Shown here one piece after another: positions 45,478 to 57,213 of a stretch of 64,000 bases of DNA. Origin of the DNA: Pegoplata infirma (Eukaryota; Arthropoda; Insecta; Diptera; Anthomyiidae); the NCBI GenBank assembly GCA_963921195.1, contig OY992539.1, positions 154,536,162 through 154,600,161 of the forward strand, in the 5' to 3' direction. The translations under genes and the position numbers were made by a program. How positions within the stretch are numbered: position 1 is the stretch's first letter; every line of letters begins with the position of its first letter. A model generated the notes under the pieces. It saw only the letters and a program-made list of their open reading frames with translations. It made no database searches and had not been told where the DNA came from.

Positions 45478-46155
45478 AAAAACAGCCTTCATGTGACAAA
45501 TTTTTAAACAGCTATAAAAACTAAATTCACAATATTTTGTATCTCTTTTTTTTTGTCTATTGAAAGATAATTTATTTAAATATTCTTAAAATTTTATAAC
45601 ACAAAATTTGGTTAACTATGATTTCTAGGGTTGCCACTCAATTGCAGAATGCTTTTTTTTAAAGGATGGCTGCAGTTGTACAACAAAAACTACTGAACCA
45701 ATTTTGATGATTTTTTTTTTTTGATTTGTAGATTATTAAATTCTCTAGAACTGGCCACTTTTTTTTAAATATATTGATTTAAATATAAATTTTGCTAATG
45801 TAAACTTTTAAAGTGGAAAAATTTACTGTTCTTCTTTCATGTAAAACATAATTAGGTCAAAATTAAAAAAAAATGTCTACGGTAAGTACAAGAGCATTTA
45901 ATAATCTAAAAATCAAAAAAAAAAATCATCAAAACCGGTCCAGTACTTTTTTCTGTACAACTGCAGCCAATTGTGTACTTTTTAAAAAGCATTCTACAAT
46001 TGAGTGGCAATTTCAGTTAACCAAATTTTGTGTTATAAAATTTTAAAATATTACAATAATTTTATCATTCAAATAAAAAAAAAACAGAATTAAAAAATAT
46101 TGAGTATTTAATTTGTTGTAGCTGTTTAAACATTGCTCACATAAAGGCTGTTTTT
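45478..46155. repeat. inverted repeat, arms about 215-245 bp
   Basis: The left arm (AAAAAACAGCCTTCATGTGA, TTGGTTAACTATGATTTCTA, GGCTGCAGTTGTACAAC) is repeated inverted on the right, ending CATAAAGGCTGTTTTTT. A further diverged piece of the right arm is at about 47085-47230. Non-coding. Confidence 0.72.
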
Positions 46156-46700
46156 TCCAAAATTTTCGTTCGGAAATTTGTAAACAAATGTGTTTTTTTC
46201 TAAAATCATTTTTGATGAAATTGTTTTAAAAAAAACTACTTTTTGTTTGTAAGCTTACAAAAATATATATTTTATTAACTTTCGTAAAAATAAATCTAAT
46301 ATGTACGAATTTGTAAGTGGCTGCTGACGTTTTACGTCAGTACACATAGACTCTGAGATCCGTTGTGATGTACGAATTTATTTTTATAATTTACGAATTT
46401 ATTTTGTATAACAACGAAAATGTCGTGAAAACAAAAAAAAAATATTTCGTAGAATGTAGTTAACTTTTTCGTAAAAAAGTAAGGAAAAAGTACACACAAA
46501 ATTTTTTTTCCAATGAACGATTTTCATAGTATTTACGAACAAATTCATACAATTTATTAACTTTTTCATAATACTTATAAACTTTTTCATAGTATTTATG
46601 AAAAATGTTAAATATTTCTTAAATTTCACATATTATGATTTATTCATAAATACTATGAAAAAGTTAATAATTTGCATGAATTTGTTCATAAATACTATTA

Positions 46701-46970
46701 GGGAATTCACATGGGTATCGTATTTGTTGTAAAGTTGTATTGTCCTATCTAAAAACAGAGTTGTTAAAAATTATTTATCTCTCATTCGATAATTTTCTCA
46801 TAAATTATTTTCTTGTTAGCATACTTAAATATAGCACACAAAACAGAGGTATAAATGTTGTATCGTCATATCGTGTAAGTGTCGTATTATTAATTTAAAG
46901 TTTAACCAACCCTGTTTTTAGATAGGATATACAACATACAACACCAAATACGATACCCATGTGAATTCCC
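46701..46970. mobile_element. MITE with GGGAATTCACATGGGTATCG ends
   Basis: 270 bases; ends GGGAATTCACATGGGTATCG on both sides, then ATCTAAAAACAG inverted further in. Flanked by TA on both sides (46699-46700 and 46971-46972), which is compatible with a TA target. Confidence 0.78.
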
Positions 46971-47247
46971 TATATGAATGTCGTTCATTGGATTTTTTTT
47001 TGTGTGTACGAAACTTCGTACAATGTACTTTTCGTATATAAAGCTTTCGTTTATATTAAGCATGCATTTATTTCAGTTAAGTTGTCTAAAAGGGGGGGGG
47101 GGGGGTTTAAACCAAATGTTGTGTTTTAAAAATCTTACTAGTTTGTCTTTCAAACAAAAAAAAAACCGAACTGAAAAATATTTCGTATTTTTTATACCTG
47201 TTTAAAAATTGCTTAAATTAAGGCTGGTATTTTGGTTTAAGCTTGAT

Positions 47248-47423
47248 TTACACGTTAACTACCCTTGACTACCCTTATCTACTATTTCCCAGTATTGGAG
47301 GATAGCAATTGTCAAATTCAAATAATTTTTCATACAAAATTATTTAAACCCGGCAAACCGTATCACCAATACTGGGAAATAGTAGATAAGGGTGGTCAAG
47401 GGTAGTTAACGTGTAAACTGCCC
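47248..47423. mobile_element. short MITE, 54-bp TIRs
   Basis: GATTTACACGTTAACTACCC on the left is matched by GGGTAGTTAACGTGTAAACT on the right, and the match continues through AGTAGATAAGGG and CCAATACTGGGAAAT. About 176 bases, half of it inverted repeat. Confidence 0.78.
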
Positions 47424-48606
47424 TTTAAGCCCCCTTAAAGTTTTTTATTTTGTGTGGCATACGAAAAATGCTTAAAAATAGAAATGTAAAGTAACACAAT
47501 TTGTTTTCTTTTATTTTTGCCAAAGTAGTGTTAATAGAAAAATTGTGTAATTGTGTAAAATAGGTTTCTTCAGTTTCGGATTTCTGATTTAATTGATTAA
47601 TAAAGCAAATAACTAATAGGGGTTGAGATTTAATCGGTTAATAATCGGTTAAATTTGAATTATTCGATTAACCGAATAATATTAATTTTAAATTGAAGAT
47701 AAGCAACTACAAAATCTATATTCCGCCATGAACATTGATAACCCAAGTAATGAATATTTTTATAAAGCCCCACAATTTGTTGATTTTACACAATAAATAA
47801 TCATTGGCGGCTTTGCTTGGAAAATATTACCGGATGAACTAGACTCAACTTTTTTTATTATTGAAATACATTTTTTAGGGCCGAGATTGCAAGAATTTCA
47901 TCGGTCGATATCTCCGTGGTGAAAATATGTATGTAAATATTCCAAAAGTATTTTGAAAAGGAAAAGAAAGTGTAGAATTTTCAAATGTGCTGAAAAGTAC
48001 AAGAAAAAACAAACTCAAGGTTTCACACGGTCCAGAACAAAGCGAAAATCAGCATTTTTGCATAATAGGTAATCGAAAACTAAAATATATCATGAACCCG
48101 ATGAGATAGATCAATTATAAGGCCATATTCAGCGTATGAAAAACTAAAAGTATAGTTGAGATAATGTTAAAAAAAAAATGGCCAGGGTTACCAGGTATTT
48201 TTTTACCGAAATATATTTTTAGAACAAAGATGATAAGTTTGTTTGACGAAGTTTTTACACATTATTAGGGTCATACTACAATGCCGAACGCCCAGAAAGT
48301 GTGGTAATTTTTTTTAAGCCTAAACATTTTTTAGCAGACAGTGATATAAATTAAATAAACCGATTTATTTAATATTTAAAAATTGTCAATTTTAAATAAT
48401 TCAATCAGTTAATCAAAGAAACCCGATTAACGGTTAATCGATTGAAAGCCCTAGTAAATATACTTGTAAGCTAAAAGTTATGTTCTGATGTCTAAAAAAG
48501 GATTTTATGGTTATTTTCTTAGACCAAATTAACCCTCTATCTTACCCGTGGTATCACTTTGGAACTCAGAGTCTATGTGTGCTGACGTAAAACTTCAGCA
48601 GCCACT

Positions 48607-49137
48607 TATAACATAACCCTCTATCTCTCATTTTAGGCGGTCTGTGTGCTTTTGTTTTGCTTATCTACTCATTTAAGGATTTCTAACTTTAAATTATCAC
48701 TTATTATTCTCCTATATGGGGTTAAATTTTTAAAGTTTTTTAGTGTAAATTAAGTCTTAGTAAAGACACGAAAAGACATCTAATCAAAAAAAAGTTGACA
48801 ACCCAATACGAAATCCTTTCGTAAGCACATTTTCATATAAATAAGGCATTTTTTCGTATATGATTTATGACCCATTTTTCTATTGATAACTATTAGATAA
48901 AACGATAAACTAATTATTAGGTACCTTATAAAGAACTCAAAAACTAGAAAAGAGTGATGATCGGTTCTCAAGTTTAAAAAGCAGTAAACCGTGAATTATA
49001 ATAATTTTTGCATTCATAAAAAAAAGAATAACATATGTGCAAATCCAGTGACGTCCTGCTAATGGGTGTTAATGTGTTTATGAAATAAATGGGAACACAC
49101 TACTTAAATGAGTGTATAATGTGGATGGTGATTCATT
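48607..49137. other. 3' flank of the host gene
   Basis: AT-rich, no reading frame. On the minus strand this is the probable 3' UTR and downstream region of the gene ending at 49138; a canonical AATAAA on that strand was not found close to the stop. Confidence 0.45.
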
Positions 49138-49851
49138 TTATCGTAATGCATAATCATAATCTCCAAATCGCACATTTGCCGGTTGTGGGTCATTTAGTTC
49201 ATGGGAGTGTTGTTGCTGCTGCAGCTGCTGATTGTGGGACGCAATGAGGGCTCTTTGGGCAATATATGGGTTAAATTGCATGTAAAATGGACGAGAATTC
49301 TGGAATGGCTGTGCCCGTTTGGAACATGTCATTTGAGAACTGTTGTTAGTATAGCTGCTGCGGTTACCGCCAACCGAACTCCAAGAATGTTGATTATTGT
49401 ACTGTTGTTGCTGTTGTTGTTGGTGCTGTTGTTGGTGTTGATGCTGCTGTTGCTGTTGTTGTTGATGATAAATGTTTGCTGTATAGTCAAGACTCGATCT
49501 TGAATCTAAATCTTTACAAGCATATGATAACGTTTGAGAGTCCCGCTTGGTTGAAGTTGATATTTTTTGTGGAACTGTACTTTCGGAAGGAAGATGATGA
49601 TGGTACACAGAACTTTGTTGTGGATATGATCGACACGGTTCTTGTCGTCCATTATTATTCTTGGAGGACGTTGAATTAATAATGTTGTTATTAAAATTAA
49701 CATTATTTGTATTTGAGGAAGGGATATTAACCGTCTTACTTGCATTGACGGTATTTTTGGTTTTAGCGGATGTGTTGACAATATTAGTACATCTAGATTC
49801 GATAGATTCACTTTCACTACCGATATCGGGCTCCTTAAGAGCCCTTGACTG
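49138..49851 (-). CDS. in-frame extension beyond the UGA (237 codons)
   Basis: Same frame as exon 2, open from QSRALKEPDIGSESES to the TAA at 49140-49138. Rich in Asn, Ser and Gln with a Gln/His run (about 49380-49470) and a tail QPANVRFGDYDYALR. Codon use and composition continue those of exon 1, while the other frames give Leu/Val-rich nonsense. It would be reached by stop-codon readthrough, or by splicing to an acceptor after the stop (after TCAAG at 49844). A recent nonsense mutation or a sequencing error could also explain the stop. Confidence 0.72.
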   Translation of the reverse strand, partial: QSRALKEPDIGSESESIESRCTNIVNTSAKTKNTVNASKTVNIPSSNTNNVNFNNNIINSTSSKNNNGRQEPCRSYPQQSSVYHHHLPSESTVPQKISTSTKRDSQTLSYACKDLDSRSSLDYTANIYHQQQQQQQHQHQQQHQQQQQQQYNNQHSWSSVGGNRSSYTNNSSQMTCSKRAQPFQNSRPFYMQFNPYIAQRALIASHNQQLQQQQHSHELNDPQPANVRFGDYDYALR

Positions 49852-49915
49852 TCATTCACCCGAAGCTGTGACTGTGGTCCATTGCCATGGACTGCTATAG
49901 GCCGACTTTGAATTG
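49852..49915 (-). CDS. exon 2 up to the first stop (UGA followed by C)
   Basis: After the splice, 20 codons (NSKSAYSSPWQWTTVTASGE) lead to TGA at 49854-49852. The next base is C. UGA-C is the leakiest stop context known in Drosophila. Composition matches the rest of the protein, so the frame is right. Confidence 0.7.
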
Positions 49916-49979
49916 CTACAAAAGAAAAAAAAAATGTTTTGTAATTATCATGGAAATTGTGTCAAAGAAATGTTCCTAC
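49916..49979 (-). other. 64-bp spliceosomal intron
   Basis: On the minus strand the donor is GTAGGAACATTT and the acceptor is TTTTTTTTTTCTTTTGTAG, with a good pyrimidine tract. Size is typical of short fly introns. It splits an AGC codon after its second base. An alternative acceptor keeping the frame would be after TCAAG at 49844. Confidence 0.82.
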
Positions 49980-52900
49980 CTTCCAAATAAAGGATGCCAT
50001 AGAGGTGCATTTGTTTCGGCTGATAGACCAGTAGTATCATTATTTCCCAATGTATTTTCCGATACGATATTATCTCCAAAACCAGTTTTAGCTTTTTGTT
50101 GCTTGCTAAACTCATTCGTCCCCTCTATGTTGGAGTTTGATAAACTGCAAACTGATTTTAAAGGTGGAGGAGGAACCATTGTCACATCATGAGTAGTTTC
50201 TACCCTTTTATTGTCAATAGAATGAACATTTATCCCATTTAAGCTAAGAAAGTCAGGCGCAATATTTGGAACATATGGAATCGACGAACTGGCCAATGGC
50301 GAGCAAATACTATGCAGATTATTATGTCCTGGATCTATAAGATTAGATAGGGATTTACAAGTAAGCCTTGGCTTATTGTCTGGATTTTGTTTCTGATTAT
50401 TGCTAGCAAATTGTTTGGTATCAGTTGCTTGTCGACCCGCAACGGAACTTCTTAAATTATAAGCCTTTTCAGTTACGTTCAAATTATTGGTACATCCACT
50501 TTCAGCGGAGGTTTTGTTCGGAGGTAAGGAGTTTGTTGTCCTGTGCTCATTTGTCAATCCAACTTTTTGTTTTTTATGCTCAATGAAATTTAATGGAGGC
50601 TCTGTGTGTGGACCTGTTTCGGTGGAAGTTTGAAGTTGATTTGGCAGAGTAGTGTTCGCAACAGTGCGTTGTAAAGTGTCCGCTGATTTAAGTGGATTGA
50701 AATGAAGGACATTATGCATTTGATGTTGAACGTATTTTTGAAATAATGTCAGTTCATCACTTGATTCCTGTTGTTGCACGTTTGCCAATCCATTTGTCGT
50801 GGATGACTCATTTTGGGTCAACATGTCCATTTGATTAATTATTCTGTTATTCTTATATACTTCCTCTAAGTTTTGCAGATCATTTATTTGGGAGCCGTAA
50901 AAAGGAATCAAACTAGCCGCACATTTTTGTTGCAATCCAAGTGGATTTTTTAAAGATTTTATAATATCTTGAGAAATTTGCCCAAAGTAGGGCAACCACA
51001 GCATTTGATTCAGGACCGCCATCGTTGCTGTGTTGATATCTGAAGCTAGGGATGAATCAATATGTGAACATTTGGCACTTTCTTCATTTGTTCTTGTCGA
51101 TTCAGATACCGGTGTCAATATAATACCCTCATTTTGTGCAGTACTTTGTTTTGTGGGATGTTGTTGCTGACGCCGGCTTTGTGCCGCCTGAAAGTCGTTT
51201 ACCTGTTTCGTAAGTTGAACAACTGTTTGTTGTTCTGGTGTGTCAATATTATCCTTTGTTCCCAAATCAGTTGTTTCGGTAGTCTTACCAACTTCTACTT
51301 CATTTCGAAGTATAGCCTCAAGCTGAGCCATAGAAATAACAAGAATATTCGGATTTTGAATGATCTCAGGATATGCAAAGGCTTCGGGCAGTCTCAATTC
51401 TGGTCGCGTGGTAATCAATAAAGGAATTTCTCGAGCCGGTGAGGCAAGTACAGCGCTTAGGCGGTCTTTTGGTACAAGTATTGGATCTGGCACTTTCCAT
51501 TGTGTGTTTCGAATGAGTAGGCGAAGCTGTGTAAGCGGGTCTGGATCTTTGTCCATCATGTCCATTTTTGCTTTGACATTTACATTTTCAACACTTTTTG
51601 TTGCCAAGGAATGCGTGCTGTTCAGCCTTATTCGCTTTTTCAATGGTTCCTCGTTATTGTAGCAGTCGTCATCGTCGTCAATTACCACTGTCTCAATAAA
51701 ATTGGCCGCCTTTCCTGACTTGGAATACATAGAAGAATTCGAAAAGGGCATGTCTGCTTGCCTTTGCTTACCCAGGTCAATAGGGTCCTTTTGTTGGTTG
51801 CTGGACAGAGCATTTAACTTCAAAAATTGTTCTAAAATCAGCGTTTTAAGCGTTTCCGATGAAGACGCTAATGCAGAAGTATCATCATGTTGTGGCGATT
51901 TAATGACATCTGAACTGGAAGTAACAGCGCATTGACTACGGGATTCTGATTGTGGACAAACTTCTTCTCGTTTTTTGTAGCTAAGATCCTTTGGCGAATC
52001 GTCTACAGTGCTAATGTCCGCTACCTTACTATTGTTACTAATGTCTATCATATCCATATCAACCGAAACACTTTCACCGCAAGTCACTGACTGGTGTGCT
52101 GCTGTAGCAGCTAACGTTGTATCTGACATTACGTGCAGCGGTGGCAATACCGTTTCTGTCATCATAGATGATGATGTATGTTTTTCAAAAGTCTCCATGT
52201 ATGAGTTTCCTTGGAAAAGCTCCCCATTGAAGCCTTCGATTTCGCCGGCTTCATTAAACGAAAGGCACTTTGGAGGATCACTAACGTCCGTTATAAGCTG
52301 AGCTACCAATTCATTTGTGCTATTGTCCAAGGCCTTTTGCTGTAGGCTATCAACGTGACCGCCCTTTGCAATAATTTCATTCGCCTGTATCAAATTATTT
52401 TCACAGCTTGTTTTTACCAGCGTATCTATTAATTCAGCATCGCTATTTGCATTGTCGTCACAGTGCTGAAGAAGATCAGCATCGTCTAAAAGGTCCTTGA
52501 GATTTTTAGTTTTTGCCTCCAAACTTTCAGCAGTGTTATCATCTATTGACTGGCTCTTGTTCTCAACGGCATGTTTTTCAAATTCAACAACTGACTGATC
52601 CTTGTTTACATTATGATGCAAAGAGGCAGTAACTTGTGTCACATTCAAATCATGTTCACTCTCAGTTGCCTCTTCTCCAGCATCATCATCAGCCACATAA
52701 GTATTATTTGATAAAAACCTACCCGTCTTTGGGCAAAGCTGAAAGGGGAATTCCTCTTGAGATTCCGTTTGATATGTAGATTCCGATTCTGAGGCTATTG
52801 GCACTATCGAAGTGGGAACTACCACTTGCGCTGGTGACGAACTCCTGGCCTGAGTTGTGGGGATATTTATTAAAATTTTAATATTTTTATTCAAGGCATC

Positions 52901-54235
52901 TTTATCAATGGCATCTTCAACAATAACTGTATCAGATAAACTTTTTGCTGACATTTCAGACACGTCTTTATCCATTTTATACTCTATTGGAGCATTTGAA
53001 CATTTCTGATTATCGCTTCGATGGCACTCATCTAAAGCATTAGTATTAGGCAGATTATTCAATGGAATCTCTGGTAAATCCTGAGAGGCAGTGACGTTTG
53101 AACTTTTGGAGATTTTTCGACAGGTAGATGATTTTTTCTTGCGTTTGCTGGATTTTTTCTTTTTTTTAGCTTTTTTCGCTGACGCGAGTGGATTGCATAC
53201 AACCGTATCAATTTCCTGTAATTTAAAACCCACATTATTGACCACAACATCCACATCTTTCAACGTAGCTTGAGATAACAAGTCTTTTTTGTTGACCTCT
53301 GCTGTTTGTGGCCTTTTTTCTACAATATTATTGCTGTTACCGTTTGTTTCATGGTTTTGTATATGATTTTCGCGTTTCACTTTCATCAGAGGCGTAGGAT
53401 AGAACTTAAGTACTCTTGATGAAGTGGGATCAGATCGTGGAATGGCCCGCCATCCGTTTGATGTTTTTGTTATTCGAATACGATTCCGTTTGTCATAGTC
53501 CTCACAACGGACTTCAACAATACGGGTATCGTCTTGCTTGACCCATAAAAATATAGGATTGACTCTGGCAACCAGGGGCAGTGATTCTGAGGTCGCCTTG
53601 GACTTTGATTCTTCTACAGCAGTTGCAACTTTTATTTTGTCAACTTTTTTTTTGTCTTTTGGATATAGCAATGGTTGCTGATTAATAATGCATGGAAATA
53701 TAATCTTTTCTGAACTCGTTTTGTTTTCACTTTGGACACATATGCTTTCTTTATTTTTCTTTTTATTGATTTTAGCTGCTTCCGGAGCAGATCCAACACT
53801 TGTGTTTATGTTTACAGTGTTGCTATTGCTAGTTAAGTAGCACTTTGGTTCATTTTTTATGTCGCGCAATAGACCTTTTGACTTAATTGGGTCCTCTACT
53901 TTTAGATGACCAAACTTTGGCTTAGCTGGTTGTTTCTTATTTGTTCCTCGGGAGCGTCGTGAGCTTGGCTGTTCTTCAAAAACCAAAAAAATATCGCGTG
54001 CCACTCTCCGACGTTCGGACTTTCTATGGAACACTTGCTCTGTAACCGTTTCTGCTGCAGTGTCCGTCGTTTCCTTTTTAATGGCTCGTCCTCTTCGGCC
54101 AGTCGGCGGCGTATTTGCATTTTTTGTCGGTGTGGTTGTTGTCGGCGTAGCAGTTGAATTGTTCGCTGTGTTTTGTTGTTTACAAGTATTTCCTTTAACA
54201 TTGTTTTTTCTCGATTTGGCAGTACTCCTCGGCAT
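49980..54235 (-). CDS. large disordered, probably nuclear protein, exon 1
   Basis: ATG at 54235 with an in-frame TAA 5 codons upstream, then 1418 codons and 2 bases to a donor (GGAAG|GTAGGA). I do not recognise the family. The N terminus (1-120) is basic with TGRRGRA and RRSRG strings. Residues about 222-282 look folded (NPIFLWVKQDDTRIVEVRCE ... GWRAIPRSDP). A strong nuclear localisation signal is at 354-370 (KKAKKKKKSSKRKKKSS). Acidic, Ser/Asn-rich parts follow. Two conserved-looking hydrophobic patches are at about 930-985 (REIPLLITTRPELRLPEAF) and 1068-1100 (LNQMLWLPYFGQISQDIIKS). DSPKDLSYKK near 745 is PxDLS-like, a CtBP-binding type motif. A chromatin or transcription role is inference. 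It is the only ordinary host gene in the window. Confidence 0.88.
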
Positions 54236-54720
54236 ATTGCAACAGCAACTTTATTGCTTACACTATTGCTACGATTGTCATTTTCAGTGTATGATGTATA
54301 GGTTCGCGAGCGTACGTGCGTGTACAATCAGTTGATTCCTATTTTAGAAAAAATTCTTTTTTTATCATTTACATTATAGATATGTAAGTTATGAAAACGT
54401 TTATATTTTATACACTTTCACTAATACGTTAACTTCACTTCAGTATATTTTATTTATTACGAATTCACTTTTTAAAACCAAAAATCCAATTGCAAAATCG
54501 ATTCAATTTTGTATATATCATAGTAACTATTAAATGAACGGGCGTATAGGAATTTTGCAGTGTCGAATCGTTGTTTTAGTGTTGCACAATTTATTAAAAA
54601 GTACCGATTATTCATTATGTGGCACTTGGTATCCAGCAGCGTTGTATTTATGAACACATCATTACCACAGACTACACGCAACAAAAAAACTAGATTTGAG
54701 CAAAACAGATTGAGCAATCC
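54236..54720. other. 5' flank of the host gene
   Basis: Probable 5' UTR and promoter of the minus-strand gene. An in-frame stop lies 5 codons before the ATG. No TATA box or initiator that I would defend. No divergent gene is seen. Confidence 0.45.
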
Positions 54721-54721
54721 T

Positions 54722-55317
54722 ACACTCATAGAAATATCTTATGGCGTTTTCTTTTCTGGCAAAAAATGTCACATTTTACCGTCCCTTTAAAAAATATTGC
54801 ACTTTTTTTGTTCTTTTCTAAAAAACTGGCAACACTTTAAAAATTTATTATGTTTTTTTCTAAAAATGTTGCATTTTTTAAGTTTGAAAATGTCACACTT
54901 TTCCCACTTTCATAAATTGACGGGGTAGTAAAATTGCCTTATAAAAACAGCTGATAGCCAATATTTTGGTTGAAAGAAAAATTTTAAAAAATTTTTTTGT
55001 AATCACAAAACTGGCAACACATTAAAAGGGTTGTGGCTACATTTTACAAATGATACTATTTAAGGGTGCAACATTTTGTTTCAGAAAAGAAAACGCCATT
55101 AGTAGAAAAATTAGTAAACCCATTGTAGATCAAGTTTTACACACCGAACCAAATCGCGTACACTCATAGAAATATCTTAGTAGAAAAATTAGTAAACCCA
55201 TTGTAGATCAAGTTTTACAGAATATTGCCGTTTTCAACAAAAATTAATGTTGATATCGTTGAATAATCAGTGAAGTTGAATCAACTATTTACAACGATTA
55301 TACAGAATTACACTACA
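54722..55317. repeat. two partial copies of the CACTCATAGAAATATC element
   Basis: CACTCATAGAAATATCTTAG with AAACCCATTGTAGATCAAG appears at 54722 (split by a MITE), at 55164 and at 56383. The first two lack the right end (GGTTGAGTG). The second runs into the LINE fragment at about 55318. Confidence 0.75.
54742..55098. mobile_element. PIF/Harbinger-like MITE, TTA target duplication, empty site present
   Basis: 357 bases, ends TGGCGTTTTCTTTTCT on both sides (inverted), flanked by TTA at 54739-54741 and 55099-55101. Related repeats at 55178 and 56397 read ATATCTTAGTAG with a single TTA. The interior repeats ACTGGCAACAC strings. Confidence 0.87.
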
Positions 55318-56086
55318 CTACATCTTTGCTTCTTAGGCTTTCGGATTCTATAAGAGAAAATATCAATACGAATAAGCAGATTGTTTTAGTATCTCTTGAT
55401 CTTTCTAAAGCCTTTAATTCAATTTGTTTTTCAAGGATGATAGTTAAACTTAGGAGTGAATTCAAATTTTCAAAATCTGCTTGTAAGCTCATTTTGTCTT
55501 ACCTGTGTGGTAGGTCTCAATTTGTTGAGCTCAATGGTGAGAGATCTAATACGCTTTTTCTTCATTCAGGAGTACCTCAGGGGTCTGTCTTAGGACCTCT
55601 ATTGTTTATTTTATACGTAAATGATTTGCATATGTCTACCAACTCTAGGTCCTGTAAGACTTTCTTGTTTGCTGATGATGTTTTTCTATTATTTTTCGGA
55701 AATCGAGCTTTTTGTGATGTGTTAGAGAGCAACATTAATAGCTGTCTAGATCGTGTGTTGCAATGGACTTTGATAAATTCACTAACTATCAATCCATCTA
55801 AGACCAAAGCAATTATGTTTGGTCCTACTAATCGTTTTGTTGTTGATCTTAATATCTTCTTGGGAGATGTTGAGATTGAGCTGGTTGAGCAGCATAAATG
55901 TCTGGGTGTTGTTCTTGATAGCAAGCTATCTTTTAAACCTCATATTGATGCATTGTCTGGTAGAATTTGGGGTGCTTTGCGGAAGATTTATTCTACAAAT
56001 GTTTTTCTTCCTTTTCGTGTTAGGCGGAGATTAGCACATGCACTTCTGATGTCACAGGTGATATATGGCCTTGAGATTGTTTCAGG
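55318..56086 (+). pseudogene. LINE reverse transcriptase (palm and thumb)
   Basis: Frame with LVSLDLSKAFNSI (first catalytic Asp), LNGERSNTLFLHSGVPQGSVLGPLLFILYVNDL (RT motif), and the catalytic LFADDVFLLF. The thumb follows with INPSKTKAIMFG and HKCLGVVLDSKLSF. It runs into the hAT-type element at 56087, after which a stop appears within 5 codons. The RT motifs are intact, but the start of the RT and the endonuclease are missing. Confidence 0.88.
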
Positions 56087-56330
56087 CACAGTACATGAGT
56101 AGTAGGTTCACAGGTTTGTATTTGATGTGTGTAAGTATTAGTGACAGCACACGGTGTAACTTTTGACGTTTCATACAAAACGCAAACAAACACCACAAAT
56201 ACATACACAAAAGCTCACACGTACAGGCACACATACACTAGGCAGCGATGATTATTCTGTCTAATAACCACGCCACCATAATGGAAAGTACGAAATTAGC
56301 ACCATTGTTTGCATACTAGTCTGTACTGTG
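56087..56330. mobile_element. hAT-type MITE with perfect 8-bp target duplication
   Basis: 244 bases; ends CACAGTACA and TGTACTGTG inverted; GTTTCAGG at 56079-56086 and 56331-56338. After it the LINE frame resumes (VVSGTVGIHFLRLRRIVN), which supports the edges. Confidence 0.87.
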
Positions 56331-56382
56331 GTTTCAGGTACTGTGGGTATTCATTTTTTAAGGTTAAGACGTATTGTTAATA

Positions 56383-57184
56383 CACTCATAGAAATATCTT
56401 AGTAGAAAAATTAGTAAACCCATTGTAGATCAAGTTTTACAGAATAATGCCGTATTCAACATAATGAATGTTGATATCGTTGAATAATCAGTAAAGTTGA
56501 ATCAACTCTTTACAACGCTTATACAGAATTCAATAGATAAACCAAAATAGAAAAAACAACCCTGTTCGTTCATTTTTTTTATTATTAACGAGTGACGAGT
56601 GAGTTGGTAGCAATGTGAATCGTTTATCTCTTATAAAATTATTTTATGTGTTTGTTTTTTATAAAAATATTTAATATTATAAAAATAAATAAAAATAGGA
56701 TCTGATTTGTAAATATTTGGTAAGTAAAAAAATACATTGATTACTTTATGTATTCATACTATATTAAAACTTTTTTGTTTTTTTTTTTAAGGATTTTGTT
56801 TGGTATCATCAGAAAACTGGAGAATGGCTTATGAGTGCATAACATGAATAAACGAAGTGTGTGTGAAAATCTTTGTGAAAATCTTCAAATATTGCAGCTT
56901 AAAAAGCCGACGATAATACAAAAATATTGTGATTTATGCCTAATAAATGAATATTAATATTAAGTTTTTTTTTTTAATAAAATTTCTTATATTAACAAAA
57001 ATATGAGTTGAATTTACAAAAAATAAGAGTTGATTTACAAAAAAACGAGTTGATCAATATTTACAAAAACTGACAATAATTTTTATTGAAATCAACATAA
57101 ATATTTGTAGGGTCAAAATCAACAATGATTTCTGTTGAATTTACGGCGATTTTCTTTGGGAATACAATGATTTTTGGTTGAGTG
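56383..57184. mobile_element. TA-target element with CACTCA ends, complete copy
   Basis: 802 bases from CACTCATAGAAATATC to TTTTTGGTTGAGTG, flanked by TA at 56381-56382 and 57185-57186. The LINE frame continues after it (TIVRFVYRR). The right part is built from GAGTTGA-TTTACAAAAA strings. Non-coding. Confidence 0.83.
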
Positions 57185-57213
57185 TACAATTGTAAGATTT
57201 GTATATCGTCGAA

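Larger units (their letters stand above)
46315..48606. repeat. 2.3-kb segment bounded by 45-50 bp inverted repeats
   Basis: GTGGCTGCTGACGTTTTACG at 46317 and its inverse near 48604, continuing with CACATAGACTCTGAG inside. Between them lie two MITEs and AT-rich DNA with no gene. It may be one old TIR element with nested insertions. Confidence 0.6.

Noticed and set aside
49201..49503. Leu-rich 100-codon plus-strand frame
   Set aside because: Complement of the Gln/His repeat in the minus-strand gene.
49506..49859. 117-codon minus-strand frame that starts just before the UGA stop
   Set aside because: It is out of frame with exon 1 through the canonical splice and its composition is unlike the protein; the parallel frame fits far better.
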